19,190 nt of DNA, from contig JAFTAC010000661.1 of assembly GCA_017458805.1 (NCBI GenBank), positions 1 through 19,190 on the forward strand. Reading direction: 5' to 3'. The notes below the pieces were generated by a model. It saw nothing but the letters and a program-made list of their open reading frames with translations. It was not told where the DNA came from and ran no database searches. Source of the DNA: Victivallales bacterium (GTDB lineage: Bacteria; Verrucomicrobiota; Lentisphaeria; Oligosphaerales; Oligosphaeraceae). The position numbers were made by a program, and so were the translations under genes. Shown here piece by piece: positions 5,250 through 13,078 of this stretch; the stretch's first letter is position 1, and each line of letters begins with the position of its first letter.

Positions 5250-8009
5250 ATGAGCAAAGCAAAGAAAAATCAAAAAATGGAAGCAATCAAGTACGTTTAC
5301 ACGTTTGGTGATGGTGCCGCCGAAGGCGATGCGACCATGAGGAATGAATTGGGTGGCAAGGGTGCGAACCTGGCGGAAATGTGCCGCCTGGGTCTGCCAG
5401 TTCCGCCTGGTTTCACAATCACAACCGAGTGCTGCAACGCCTATTTCGCGGAAGGCGGCGCCTTCCCTGCAAGCCTGAAGGGCGAGGTCGAGGCGGCGTT
5501 GAAGACCGTCGAGGCGAAGACTGGCCTCGTCTATGGCGATGCGGAGAAGCCTCTGCTGGTCAGCTGCCGTTCTGGCGCCCGCCAGTCCATGCCTGGCATG
5601 ATGGACACCGTCCTGAACATCGGTCTTTCCAGCGCCACCATCCCTGGCCTTATCGCGCGCACGAACAACGAGCGTTTCGTGTGGGACTCCTACCGCCGCC
5701 TGATCATGATGTATGCGGACGTGGTGATGGAGAAGGCCGAGGGCATCGAGCCCTTCGAGGGCAAGGGCATCCGCCGCATCCTCGAAGAGATGATGGAGCA
5801 GTACAAATATATCAAGGACTGCAAGCAGGACACCGATTTGAACGCCGACGACCTACGCATCCTCTCCAACGCCTTCAAGCGCAGAATCGTCGAGGTGCTG
5901 GGTGTCGAGTTCCCCGATGATCCCGTGCAGCAGCTGTGGGGCGGCATTGGCGCCGTCTTCAAGAGCTGGGTCGGAAAGAAGGCCGTGGCTTATCGCCGCA
6001 TCGAAGGCATCCCCGAAAACTGGGGCACCGCCGTCAACGTGCAGACGATGGTTTTCGGCAACATGGGCGACACCTCCGCAACGGGTGTTGCGTTCACGCG
6101 CAACCCTGCCACTGGCGAGAACAAGTTCTTCGGCGAATGGCTGCTGAACGCCCAGGGTGAAGACGTGGTGGCGGGCATCCGCACCCCGAACCCCCTGAAC
6201 AACGCCACCAAGAGCGACAAGAACCGCGACATCCCCTCCATGGAGGAGATGATGCCCGATGTCTATAAGCAGTTGGATGACATCCGTCTGCGCCTGGAGA
6301 AGCACTACCAGGACATGCAGGACCTGGAGTTCACCATCGAGGAAGGCAAGCTGTTCATGCTCCAGTGCCGCACTGGCAAGCGCGGCGGCAAGGCCTCCGT
6401 CAAGATGGCTCTGGACATGGTTGACGAAGGGCTCATTGACGAGCGTACCGCCGTCATGCGCGTCAACCCCAACCAGGTGATGGAGTTCCTGCTGCCGATT
6501 ATCGAGCCGAAGATGGAGGCGAAGACCGACCTGCTCCTCAAGGGGCTGCCCGCTGGTCCTGGCGCCGCTTGCGGCGAAATCTACTTCACCACGCAGGATG
6601 CCATCGCGGCCACCCGCAACGGCAAAAAGGTCCTGCTGGTCCGTGAAGAGACCAACCCTGAGGACGTTGAGGGCATGCGCGTCGCAGTCGGTATTCTGAC
6701 CGCCCGCGGCGGTATGACCAGCCATGCGGCCCTGGTGGCGCGCGGCTGGGGCAAGTCCTGCATCGTCGGCGCCGCCGATATGCAGGTGGATGCCCCCAAC
6801 AAGACCATGAAGATTGGCGACAAGATTCTCCGCGAAGGCGCAGTTCTGACGATGAACGGTTCCGCAGGCACTGTCTATGAAGGCAGCATGCCGCTGGTTG
6901 AGCCCACTGCCAACGAGGACTACTCGCTGTTCCTGCGCTTCATGTCCATCGTGGACAAGTACCGCACGATGGGCGTCCGCGCCAATGCGGACACGGCAAA
7001 GGACGCCAGCAAGGCGCGCACTTTCGGCGCAGAAGGCATCGGCCTGTTCCGCATGGAGCACATGTTCTACGGCGAAGGCTCCGCCATGCCGCTGTTTCTG
7101 CTCCGCAAGATGATCCTCTGCCTCTCTACAGCGGACCGTATCGCCGTTCTGAAGGAGCTGTTCCCCTATATGAAGAAGGACATCATCGGCACGATGGAGG
7201 CGATGGAGGAGTTCCCTGTGACCATTCGTCTGCTCGACCCGCCGCTGCATGAGTTCCTGCCTCACTCCCAGCTGGGACGCCTGGAGCTTTCCAAGGCCCT
7301 GAGCATCCCCGAGGACGAGGTGCGCAAGCGCGTTGACGCCCTCCAGGAGAACAACCCGATGATGGGCCACCGCGGCGTCCGCCTCAGCATCACCTATCCT
7401 GAAATGACGGAATACCAGGCGCGCGCCATCTTCGAATCCGCCGCCGACCTGATTCAGAAGGGCAAGAATGTGGTGCCTGAAATCATGGTGCCCATCACCT
7501 GCGATGTCCGTGAGCTGCGCCATACCAAGCTCATCATCGAGGATGTCCATGCGGAGATTCTGCGCCGCTACGACATGAAGGAACTGCCCTACAAGCTGGG
7601 CACGATGATTGAAATCCCGCGCGCAGCCCTGCTGGCCGACCAGATGGCGGAGGACGCAGAGTTCTTCTCCTTTGGCACCAACGACTTGACACAGCTGACC
7701 TTCGGATTCAGCCGCGATGACATCGGCAGCTTCATGTCCTCCTACCTCGACCAGCGCATCCTGAAGGCGGATCCTTTCCAGACCATCGACCAGGAAGGCG
7801 TGGGCAAGCTCATCAGCATGGCCACCAAGCTGGGGCGTGAAGTGCGCCCCAACCTCAAGGTCGGCATCTGCGGAGAGCAGGGTGGCGAAGCCAACTCCGT
7901 CAAGTTCTGCTATGAGGCTGGCCTCACCTACGTCAGCTGCTCGCCATTCCGCGTTCCCGTCGCCCGCGTAGCCGCCTCCCAGGCCGCCATCGCGCACGAT
8001 ATGCATTGA
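5250..8009 (+). CDS. ppdK: Pyruvate, phosphate dikinase
   Basis: The 919-residue cytoplasmic enzyme interconverts pyruvate, ATP and phosphate with phosphoenolpyruvate, AMP and pyrophosphate, and in anaerobes often runs in glycolysis. The N-terminal nucleotide domain shows YTFGDGAAEGD, LGGKGANLAEM and RSGARQSMPGMMDTVLNIG (from Arg107). The swivelling domain carries the phosphohistidine motif GGMTSHA with His492. The C-terminal PEP/pyruvate barrel carries RLLDPPLHEFLP, SFGTNDLTQLTFGFSRDD and ICGEQGG with the catalytic Cys874. All key residues are present. It is longer than the 874 residues of the Clostridium symbiosum enzyme, partly through a nine-residue basic extension before an alternative Met at 5277. 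Neither start has a clear ribosome binding site. A structured leader lies immediately upstream and a 17-pair hairpin eight bases after the stop. Confidence 0.98.
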   Translation: MSKAKKNQKMEAIKYVYTFGDGAAEGDATMRNELGGKGANLAEMCRLGLPVPPGFTITTECCNAYFAEGGAFPASLKGEVEAALKTVEAKTGLVYGDAEKPLLVSCRSGARQSMPGMMDTVLNIGLSSATIPGLIARTNNERFVWDSYRRLIMMYADVVMEKAEGIEPFEGKGIRRILEEMMEQYKYIKDCKQDTDLNADDLRILSNAFKRRIVEVLGVEFPDDPVQQLWGGIGAVFKSWVGKKAVAYRRIEGIPENWGTAVNVQTMVFGNMGDTSATGVAFTRNPATGENKFFGEWLLNAQGEDVVAGIRTPNPLNNATKSDKNRDIPSMEEMMPDVYKQLDDIRLRLEKHYQDMQDLEFTIEEGKLFMLQCRTGKRGGKASVKMALDMVDEGLIDERTAVMRVNPNQVMEFLLPIIEPKMEAKTDLLLKGLPAGPGAACGEIYFTTQDAIAATRNGKKVLLVREETNPEDVEGMRVAVGILTARGGMTSHAALVARGWGKSCIVGAADMQVDAPNKTMKIGDKILREGAVLTMNGSAGTVYEGSMPLVEPTANEDYSLFLRFMSIVDKYRTMGVRANADTAKDASKARTFGAEGIGLFRMEHMFYGEGSAMPLFLLRKMILCLSTADRIAVLKELFPYMKKDIIGTMEAMEEFPVTIRLLDPPLHEFLPHSQLGRLELSKALSIPEDEVRKRVDALQENNPMMGHRGVRLSITYPEMTEYQARAIFESAADLIQKGKNVVPEIMVPITCDVRELRHTKLIIEDVHAEILRRYDMKELPYKLGTMIEIPRAALLADQMAEDAEFFSFGTNDLTQLTFGFSRDDIGSFMSSYLDQRILKADPFQTIDQEGVGKLISMATKLGREVRPNLKVGICGEQGGEANSVKFCYEAGLTYVSCSPFRVPVARVAASQAAIAHDMH

Positions 8010-8016
8010 GATTGCA

Positions 8017-8054
8017 TGGGCTTTCCCCGCGCCTGTCGGTGCGGGGAAAGCCCA
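8017..8054. terminator. Long hairpin after ppdK, U-tract absent
   Basis: TGGGCTTTCCCCGC (8017-8030) pairs perfectly with 8041-8054, and three further pairs (one G-U) close the loop to TGTC. It begins eight bases after the ppdK stop. No T-run follows, so it may act as a factor-dependent end, an mRNA 3'-end stabiliser or a dispersed palindrome. The arm shares GGCTT(T)CCCCGCGCC with the hairpin at 13011-13046. Confidence 0.55.
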
Positions 8055-8238
8055 CGAGCAAGGCGCACACTCTGAAGGAGTGCGCTTTCAGGACGGTGCT
8101 AGCACCCCTGTTGGGAAGCTCGCCAGAAAGCAGGATACACCTGTGGTTTCTGTGTCATGACAACCTGGTTCTTCCGAATGCGCACCTTGCTTTGTGGGTG
8201 AGGCAGGCCACCCGCAGTCTGAATTGCAGAGTATCGCC
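8055..8238 (+). other. Gene-free, heavily structured segment, possible non-coding RNA or ppdK 3' region
   Basis: No gene is credible between ppdK and acpP. The DNA is rich in pairing potential. AGCAAGG (8057-8063) matches CCTTGCT (8185-8191), extended by CCCAC (8051-8055) with GTGGG (8194-8198). Inside lie a perfect 12-bp palindrome GGTGCTAGCACC (8095-8106), a hairpin of CAGAAA/TTTCTG and CAGG/CCTG (8124-8152) and TGTCATGACA (near 8152-8161). The long-range pair is exclusive with the 8017-8054 hairpin. It does not match 6S, SRP, RNase P or tmRNA features that I can recognise. Confidence 0.35.
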
Positions 8239-8266
8239 TTGAAAAATCAATAAGTTGGATTATAGT
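8239..8266 (+). promoter_or_regulatory. Sigma70-like promoter of acpP
   Basis: TTGAAA (8239-8244) is followed after 16 bases by TATAGT (8261-8266), 5 of 6 matches at each box. It lies in an AT-rich stretch and would start transcription near 8273, about 100 bases ahead of the acpP ATG. This is the best-looking promoter in the window and suits a highly expressed gene. Confidence 0.6.
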
Positions 8267-8360
8267 ATCTTGCTTTTATTTTCCGCAGAGATATGTTTGC
8301 AACAGCAGACGGCCTCCCTGCGCAAAGCAATGAACATTGATTTTTCAACATAAACGAATT

Positions 8361-8364
8361 GGAG
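8361..8364 (+). promoter_or_regulatory. Ribosome binding site deciding the acpP start
   Basis: GGAG at 8361-8364 lies eight bases before the ATG at 8373. An upstream in-frame TTG at 8337 would add 12 residues that no acyl carrier protein has, so the ATG is preferred. Confidence 0.65.
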
Positions 8365-8372
8365 AAGAAAAG

Positions 8373-8648
8373 ATGCCAGAAGCAAATTACGAAGAACGGG
8401 TTAAGAAGATAATCGCTTCCACCTTGAATATCAGTGAAGACAAAATCAAGATGGATGCCAAGATTATCGAGGATCTGAGCGCTGATTCTTTGGATGTCAT
8501 TGAGCTGATTATGAATCTTGAAGAGGAATTCGGCATTAAGATTCAGGACGAGGAATCCGAACTTATCACCACTGTCGGCCAGGCGGTCGAGTACGTTCAG
8601 AACAAGCTGGGCGGCGCCGAAAAGGGTGATGCGGTTCCTGAAAAGTAA
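8373..8648 (+). CDS. acpP: Acyl carrier protein
   Basis: The 91-residue acidic protein carries growing acyl chains on a phosphopantetheine arm for type II fatty-acid synthesis. The attachment site is in the motif DLSADSLDVIELIMNLEEEF, with Ser39 of DSL as the modified residue. The helical layout and the ending TVGQAVEYVQNKL are typical. A tail of about 12 residues (GGAEKGDAVPEK) extends beyond the usual 77-80 residue length. It is followed by two hairpins and then fabF, the common acpP-fabF order. The start is fixed by the GGAG and by family length. Confidence 0.97.
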   Translation: MPEANYEERVKKIIASTLNISEDKIKMDAKIIEDLSADSLDVIELIMNLEEEFGIKIQDEESELITTVGQAVEYVQNKLGGAEKGDAVPEK

Positions 8649-8663
8649 ATAACCTAAGTATTC

Positions 8664-8718
8664 TGTAATTTTCCTTGCTTCGGCCTTTTCTAAAGGTCAA
8701 GTAAGCATTAGAATTACA
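8664..8718 (+). repeat. Long imperfect hairpin downstream of acpP
   Basis: Nested pairings close this arm: TGTAATT (8664-8670) with AATTACA (8712-8718), CTTGCTT (8674-8680) with AAGTAAG (8699-8705, one G-U), and GGCC (8682-8685) with GGTC (8695-8698). It sits 15 bases after the acpP stop and could protect the 3' end of the acpP message. Confidence 0.55.
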
Positions 8719-8727
8719 AGCTCATAA

Positions 8728-8801
8728 AAAAACGCAGAGACGTCATTTCACCTAATGGCTTTTCAGCCCAAAGGGATAATGACCATTGCCTCTGCGTTTT
8801 T
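8728..8801 (+). terminator. Terminator or attenuator between acpP and fabF
   Basis: AAAAACGCAGAG (8728-8739) pairs perfectly over 12 bases with CTCTGCGTTTTT (8790-8801), and an inner stem GTCATT/AATGAC (8742-8747 with 8778-8783) extends it. The 3' arm ends in a T-run, so it can act as an intrinsic terminator on the plus strand, and its A-run makes it symmetrical for the minus strand. Only 31 bases remain to the fabF ATG and no promoter fits there. Partial read-through, giving less FabF than ACP, is the likely outcome. Confidence 0.65.
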
Positions 8802-8832
8802 GTGCTTGAAATAGCAGTGGATTTTCCAAGAT

Positions 8833-10077
8833 ATGTCATACGAACGGCGAATAGTTGTAACTGGTTTAGGCGCAGTATCTTCTGTTGGTAATAACGTTGA
8901 AGATAGCTGGCAGGCCCTTTTGGCTGGCCGCAGCGGAATAGGCCCTATCACGAGGTTTGACGCCTCTGGGCTTCGCAGCCGTATTGCTGGCGAAGTCAAG
9001 AACCTGGACATGGATGCCTACATGAACCCGAAGGAGCAGAAGCGCCTGGATTTGTTCTGCCAGTTCGCTGTTGTCGCGGGTGCCGAGGCTCTGAAGAGCG
9101 CAGGGCTTGAAGGGGATTTGGCAGATGCGTCCCGTTGCGGCGTGATTGTCTCCTCGGGCATCGGGGGGATGCATACCATCATCGAGCAGACGAAGGTGAT
9201 GGACAAGCGTGGAATGGACCGTGTTTCGCCCATGCTGGTGCCGATGATGATTTCCGACATGGCCAGCGGATATCTGGCGATGAAGCACAATTTCCAAGGA
9301 CCGAATTTCTGCGTTGTGAGCGCATGTGCATCCGCTCTCCATTCGATTGGCGAGGCGTTTTGGATTATCAAGCGCGGAGACGCGGATGTGATGATGGCGG
9401 GCGGCACTGAGGCGGGCGTCGTTGATTTGGGCATTGCGGGTTTTGCCTCCATGCATGCCTTGAGTACACGGAATGACGATCCTACAACTGCCTGCCGCCC
9501 GTTCGACCGCGACAGGGACGGTTTTGTTCCGTCGGAAGGTGCTGGTATTCTTATTCTTGAGGAGGAGGAACATGCGAAAAAACGCGGAGCGACCATTTTG
9601 GCGGAGGTTGTCGGCTATGGCCTGAGCTGCGACGCCTACCACTTCACGGCGCCGAGAGATGACGCCTCCTGCACGACTGCCGCGATTGAGGCGGCTTTCC
9701 GCATGGCGCAGCTTCCCTACACGGATTTGGCCTACATCAATGCGCATGGAACCTCCACGGTGATGAACGACAAATGCGAGACGCTTGCCATCAAGCAGGC
9801 GCTTGGCGAGCACGCGAGAAAGGTGGCCATCAGCAGCACGAAGTCCATGACAGGGCACATGCTGGGAGCATCAGGCGGATTTGAGTCGATGGTCTGCGTG
9901 AAGGCCATCCAGGAATCCATTGTCCCGCCGACCATCAACCAGTTCAACGCAGACCCCGAATGCGATTTGGATTACGTTCCGAACCAGGCGCGTGAGATGC
10001 AGGTGCCGCTGGCCCTGAAGCTGAACTTCGGCTTTGGCGGACACAATGCGGCGGTGCTTTTCAGAAAATACGCCTAG
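8833..10077 (+). CDS. fabF: Beta-ketoacyl-ACP synthase II
   Basis: The 414-residue cytoplasmic condensing enzyme elongates acyl-ACP with malonyl-ACP. It starts RRIVVTGLGAVSSVGNN as in FabF. The nucleophile Cys165 is in VVSACAS, His305 in YINAHGTST, Lys337 in STKSMTGH and His342 in the same motif, which gives the full Cys-His-His triad with the structural Lys. CRPFDRDRDGFVPSEGAG and LNFGFGGHNA are also present, and the length is the usual 410-415. The ATG at 8833 has no convincing ribosome binding site. The gene lies downstream of acpP behind a terminator-like stem and 26 bases ahead of the HD-domain gene, so the three probably share transcripts. Confidence 0.98.
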   Translation: MSYERRIVVTGLGAVSSVGNNVEDSWQALLAGRSGIGPITRFDASGLRSRIAGEVKNLDMDAYMNPKEQKRLDLFCQFAVVAGAEALKSAGLEGDLADASRCGVIVSSGIGGMHTIIEQTKVMDKRGMDRVSPMLVPMMISDMASGYLAMKHNFQGPNFCVVSACASALHSIGEAFWIIKRGDADVMMAGGTEAGVVDLGIAGFASMHALSTRNDDPTTACRPFDRDRDGFVPSEGAGILILEEEEHAKKRGATILAEVVGYGLSCDAYHFTAPRDDASCTTAAIEAAFRMAQLPYTDLAYINAHGTSTVMNDKCETLAIKQALGEHARKVAISSTKSMTGHMLGASGGFESMVCVKAIQESIVPPTINQFNADPECDLDYVPNQAREMQVPLALKLNFGFGGHNAAVLFRKYA

Positions 10078-10103
10078 TCTTGGAAAGCGTCTAAGGCCTA
10101 GAA

Positions 10104-12386
10104 ATGGGAACGAACAAACAGCAGGAATCTGGCAAAAGCGCTGCGAAAAGCAAAAGCGTTTCCTCCTCATATTCCCTGAATATGATGGTGTTTTTCGCTG
10201 TTTTGTGGGCGGTCTGCTTCATGACCATCTTCTATACGGCGGATGTGCGCCAGGCAGTGCCAAAGTGGGTCGATGAAGTCATAGGCAACTTTGCCCGCAC
10301 AAATAGCCACGACACCTACGAGGCGCAAAGCGACATCTATGCGGAGCGCAGCTTTTCCTACAGTATCTACGACCGCCAGGAAGGGGTGCCTCTCAAGGTG
10401 AAATTCAACGAGCTACCTTACGAGAAGCAGGTGGAATATACGTTGCCCGAAGTACAGGTTGATGAAGAAAAGCCAGCTGTTGAAGAGCCTCCTCCAGCGG
10501 AAGGAGACCTGAATGAAGAGGGACAGACGGTTCGCATAGCTTCCGAGGGGGAGAGTCTGATTCAAATTAAGGAGATAGCTATTCACGAAGCCTCAAAATT
10601 GAAAGGAATGGATGGCGACAGGGTGGCGGAACGCAGTGGCATGAGCAATTTTTACGCACATGTCAATGTGGATGACATCATTGTGAAGAAGGGCGAACTG
10701 CTCTTTTATAAGAAGACGGAATATGGCGAAAACGGACGCGAAATCTATCGTCGCATATTCACGCCAGCGTTCTATCGGCTTCTTGCATACGAGAAGAACC
10801 ACATTTTAATGACAAGGCATTATGGAAACTATCGTGTGCTGCTTATGAACTGGGTGCTGGCTGGCATCGTGATGCTGGCGTTGGGATTCTGCCTGTTTTC
10901 ATGGCGTTCCAATATCTTTGAATCTGTCAATGAGCTGACGCTGTGTGGTGTGTGTCTTGTGATTCACATCCTCTGCATCATCATGGCGCACGCGATATTC
11001 AAGAGGCTGGATGGCGGTCCCACCTTCTTCCTGTACGCGCTGATGCCGATGGCACTGGGCCCCGCGCTCGTCTCCAATATGATAGGGAAGCGTGTCGGCC
11101 TGTGCGCTGCGATGCTTCTTTCGACGCTGACGCCGCTTATCGTGGATGACGCGAATCTCTACCAGCTCTTCATCATCGCCTTGTCCTACTCCGTCATAGG
11201 CGTGTTGGCGTTCAACAACGTACGCAAGCGGAAGAACTTCATTGTGGGCGGTGCCGTCATTGTTGTCGTTTTGATGCTACTCTGTGTCATGTATGTGTAT
11301 AAGAATGAGATAAGCTGGGTATGGGAGAGCTTCTCGCCTTTCTGGAGCACGGTTGCCATCTATGTCTCTGCCAACGCCCTGTTTACCATCGTGGCACTGT
11401 TTTTACTGCCGTTCCTGTTTGAAATGGTTTTTCACGTCACGACCAGCATCACCTTCAACGAGCTGTGCAATGGTGACCACAAGTTGCTGGAGCAGTTGCA
11501 GAAAGAGGCTCCAGGCACATACGACCACTGCCAGGCTGTCGCCAGACTGGCCAGCGCCGCTGCCAAAGCAATCGATGCAAACAGCAAGATGGCTGAGGCG
11601 TGCGCGCTGTTTCACGATATCGGCAAGTTGAAGGACCCGAAGAATTATGCGGAAAACCTGCTGATGGGGGAAGAGAATCCCCACGAGAAGCTGTCGCCCC
11701 TTGAGAGTTGCGCTGTTCTTCGCAGTCACGTCGAGTATGGTCTGGAGCTGGCGGCCAAGACGCATCTTCCAATGGTCATTCGTGAAGCAATCGGACAGCA
11801 TCATGGCACCAGCGTCATGGCTGGATTCTACGCGAAGGCATGTGCCGAGGCCGAAGTAAATGGACAGAAGATGCCTGACAGTAAAAACTATTCATACCTG
11901 AATACGAATCTGGAGACCGAGGAGGCAAAGGTCTTTATGGGGCTTCCATGGCGGAAAGAGGTTGTGCTGGTCTCCATCGCGGACTTTTGTGAAGCAGCCA
12001 TCCGTTCATGTATGCAGACATGGGAAATGCCTAGCTGCGAACTGATTTACAACAAGGTCGTGGAACTCATTCAGGAACGCTTGAAGGAACACCAGTTCGA
12101 CAAGGCGAGAATTCAGATTAACGAGCTGAATATCGTGATTCGTACATTGGTTGATGTGTTTTGTTCAAAATACCACCTGCGCCCCCAGTATGAAACCACG
12201 GAGGAGCTGGTTTCGAAACTGATGACACAGCGAGCTTTAGAGGTACCGACAACACCATCGGTCAAACAGGAGGATAAGCAAGCAAATGACGCAAATGCCG
12301 AGGCTCCTGCTGCAACCGTCGGCGAAGCCCCTGCAACGCCTTCAGCCGAAGCCCCTGCGTCAACCGCTGGCGAGGAGGCAAAATGA
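10104..12386 (+). CDS. PgpH-like 7TM-HD phosphohydrolase (probable cyclic-di-AMP phosphodiesterase)
   Basis: The product is a 760-residue membrane protein. A first membrane segment (about 26-45) is followed by an extracytoplasmic domain to about 240 with an acidic Pro-rich patch near 118-135, then a run of hydrophobic segments from about 246 to 445, then the cytoplasmic HD domain. The HD motifs are His475 in YDHCQA, His504-Asp505 in FHDIGKLKDPKNY, ENPHEKLSP, SHVEYG and the late GQHHGTS with His566-His567. This matches the 7TM receptor-HD family (PgpH/YqfF), which hydrolyses cyclic di-AMP in Firmicutes. A tail of about 40 residues rich in Ala, Pro and Glu follows. The HD domain keeps its metal residues. 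An AAGG lies seven bases upstream of the ATG. The stop overlaps ybeY by ATGA; PgpH-YbeY adjacency is common. Confidence 0.93.
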   Translation: MGTNKQQESGKSAAKSKSVSSSYSLNMMVFFAVLWAVCFMTIFYTADVRQAVPKWVDEVIGNFARTNSHDTYEAQSDIYAERSFSYSIYDRQEGVPLKVKFNELPYEKQVEYTLPEVQVDEEKPAVEEPPPAEGDLNEEGQTVRIASEGESLIQIKEIAIHEASKLKGMDGDRVAERSGMSNFYAHVNVDDIIVKKGELLFYKKTEYGENGREIYRRIFTPAFYRLLAYEKNHILMTRHYGNYRVLLMNWVLAGIVMLALGFCLFSWRSNIFESVNELTLCGVCLVIHILCIIMAHAIFKRLDGGPTFFLYALMPMALGPALVSNMIGKRVGLCAAMLLSTLTPLIVDDANLYQLFIIALSYSVIGVLAFNNVRKRKNFIVGGAVIVVVLMLLCVMYVYKNEISWVWESFSPFWSTVAIYVSANALFTIVALFLLPFLFEMVFHVTTSITFNELCNGDHKLLEQLQKEAPGTYDHCQAVARLASAAAKAIDANSKMAEACALFHDIGKLKDPKNYAENLLMGEENPHEKLSPLESCAVLRSHVEYGLELAAKTHLPMVIREAIGQHHGTSVMAGFYAKACAEAEVNGQKMPDSKNYSYLNTNLETEEAKVFMGLPWRKEVVLVSIADFCEAAIRSCMQTWEMPSCELIYNKVVELIQERLKEHQFDKARIQINELNIVIRTLVDVFCSKYHLRPQYETTEELVSKLMTQRALEVPTTPSVKQEDKQANDANAEAPAATVGEAPATPSAEAPASTAGEEAK
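12373..12378 (+). promoter_or_regulatory. Ribosome binding site of ybeY inside the upstream gene
   Basis: AGGAGG at 12373-12378 lies within the last codons of the HD-domain gene, four bases before the ybeY ATG at 12383. With the ATGA overlap it indicates translational coupling. Confidence 0.7.
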
Positions 12387-12865
12387 ACATACGCCTTATC
12401 AAGCAGCGTGGAGTCATGCCGCTGAAATGCCGTGCACGGCTGGTCCGTGTGCTGAAACTGGCGCAGGAGCTGGCGGGACTTGGTGAGGAAACAGGCACGC
12501 TGAACCTCATTCTAACGCCCTCCGACGTGATGGCGACGATGAACGAGACCTATCTGGGGCACGAGGGGCGCACCGATGTTCTTACCTTTGATTTGCGCGA
12601 CACGGAGGCCGCGCATCTCCAGGCGGATGATGCGGAAGAGTGCGTTGCGGAGGTCTATGTCTGCCCTGATGTAGCCGTGGAGTATTCTGCGAAGTTTGGG
12701 ACGACTCCCTCGCGCGAGCTGGTGCTCTATCTGGTGCATGGTATGCTCCATCTGGCAGGAGAGGATGACTTGGAGGAGGAGGCGCGCCTCTCCATGCGCA
12801 AGGCGGAAAACCGTGTGATGACGGCTCTGGCCGAACGCTTCTCCCTGGAAGGCTTCATCGCCTGA
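12383..12865 (+). CDS. ybeY: Endoribonuclease YbeY (rRNA maturation factor)
   Basis: The 160-residue cytoplasmic zinc protein is needed for 16S rRNA 3'-end maturation and ribosome quality control. Family motifs visible are MNETYLGHEGRTDVLTFD (about 53-70), EVYVCPD (about 90-96) and the metal site HGMLHLAGEDD (119-129). His119 and His123 are present, but the third ligand, usually His in GYDH, is Asp129 here. Other bacterial YbeY proteins, for example in Bacteroidetes, also vary at this place, so the protein may still bind metal. It overlaps the HD-domain gene by four bases and has a strong AGGAGG. The gap after it holds several hairpins. Confidence 0.92.
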   Translation: MNIRLIKQRGVMPLKCRARLVRVLKLAQELAGLGEETGTLNLILTPSDVMATMNETYLGHEGRTDVLTFDLRDTEAAHLQADDAEECVAEVYVCPDVAVEYSAKFGTTPSRELVLYLVHGMLHLAGEDDLEEEARLSMRKAENRVMTALAERFSLEGFIA

Positions 12866-12909
12866 ACTCTCTGCAGCTAAAGCAGCGGGCACAGAACAGG
12901 CGTGATATG

Positions 12910-12987
12910 CCTGATAGCGCGCTCCTTTTGGAGCCTGCCTCACTTTCCCCAGGCGTGCTGCCCGTCGTCCTGATAGCGCGCTCCTTT
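12910..12987. repeat. Duplicated 19-mer, each copy at the base of a hairpin
   Basis: CCTGATAGCGCGCTCCTTT occurs at 12910-12928 and again at 12969-12987. In the first copy GCTCC-TTTT-GGAGC (12921-12934) can pair. In the second, GCGCGCTC (12976-12983) pairs with GAGCGCGC (12989-12996). Each could be a decayed palindromic repeat unit, giving two tandem copies about 59 bases apart in the ybeY-CBS gene gap. Confidence 0.8.
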
Positions 12988-13010
12988 AGAGCGCGCGCCC
13001 CGCTTTGGAT

Positions 13011-13046
13011 GGCTTCCCCGCGCCAGCGTAGCGGCGCGGGGAAGCC
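13011..13046. terminator. 14-bp perfect GC hairpin in front of the CBS membrane protein gene
   Basis: GGCTTCCCCGCGCC (13011-13024) pairs perfectly with 13033-13046 around the loop AGCGTAGC. No U-tract follows. It lies 32 bases before the next ATG. It resembles the hairpin after ppdK (8017-8054) in sequence, so it may be a dispersed palindrome rather than a dedicated terminator. Confidence 0.5.
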
Positions 13047-13078
13047 CCCTGCGGCCACACCCCCAAAAACTGCAAAAT

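Noticed and set aside
5853..8006. 717-residue open frame antisense to ppdK
   Set aside because: This is a shadow of the codon bias of a highly conserved real gene; the translation resembles no protein family and is rich in His, Ala and Gly in the manner of reverse frames.
8006..8242. 78-residue open frame after ppdK
   Set aside because: It begins inside the ppdK stop region and crosses a 17-pair hairpin, with no ribosome binding site and no recognisable domain.
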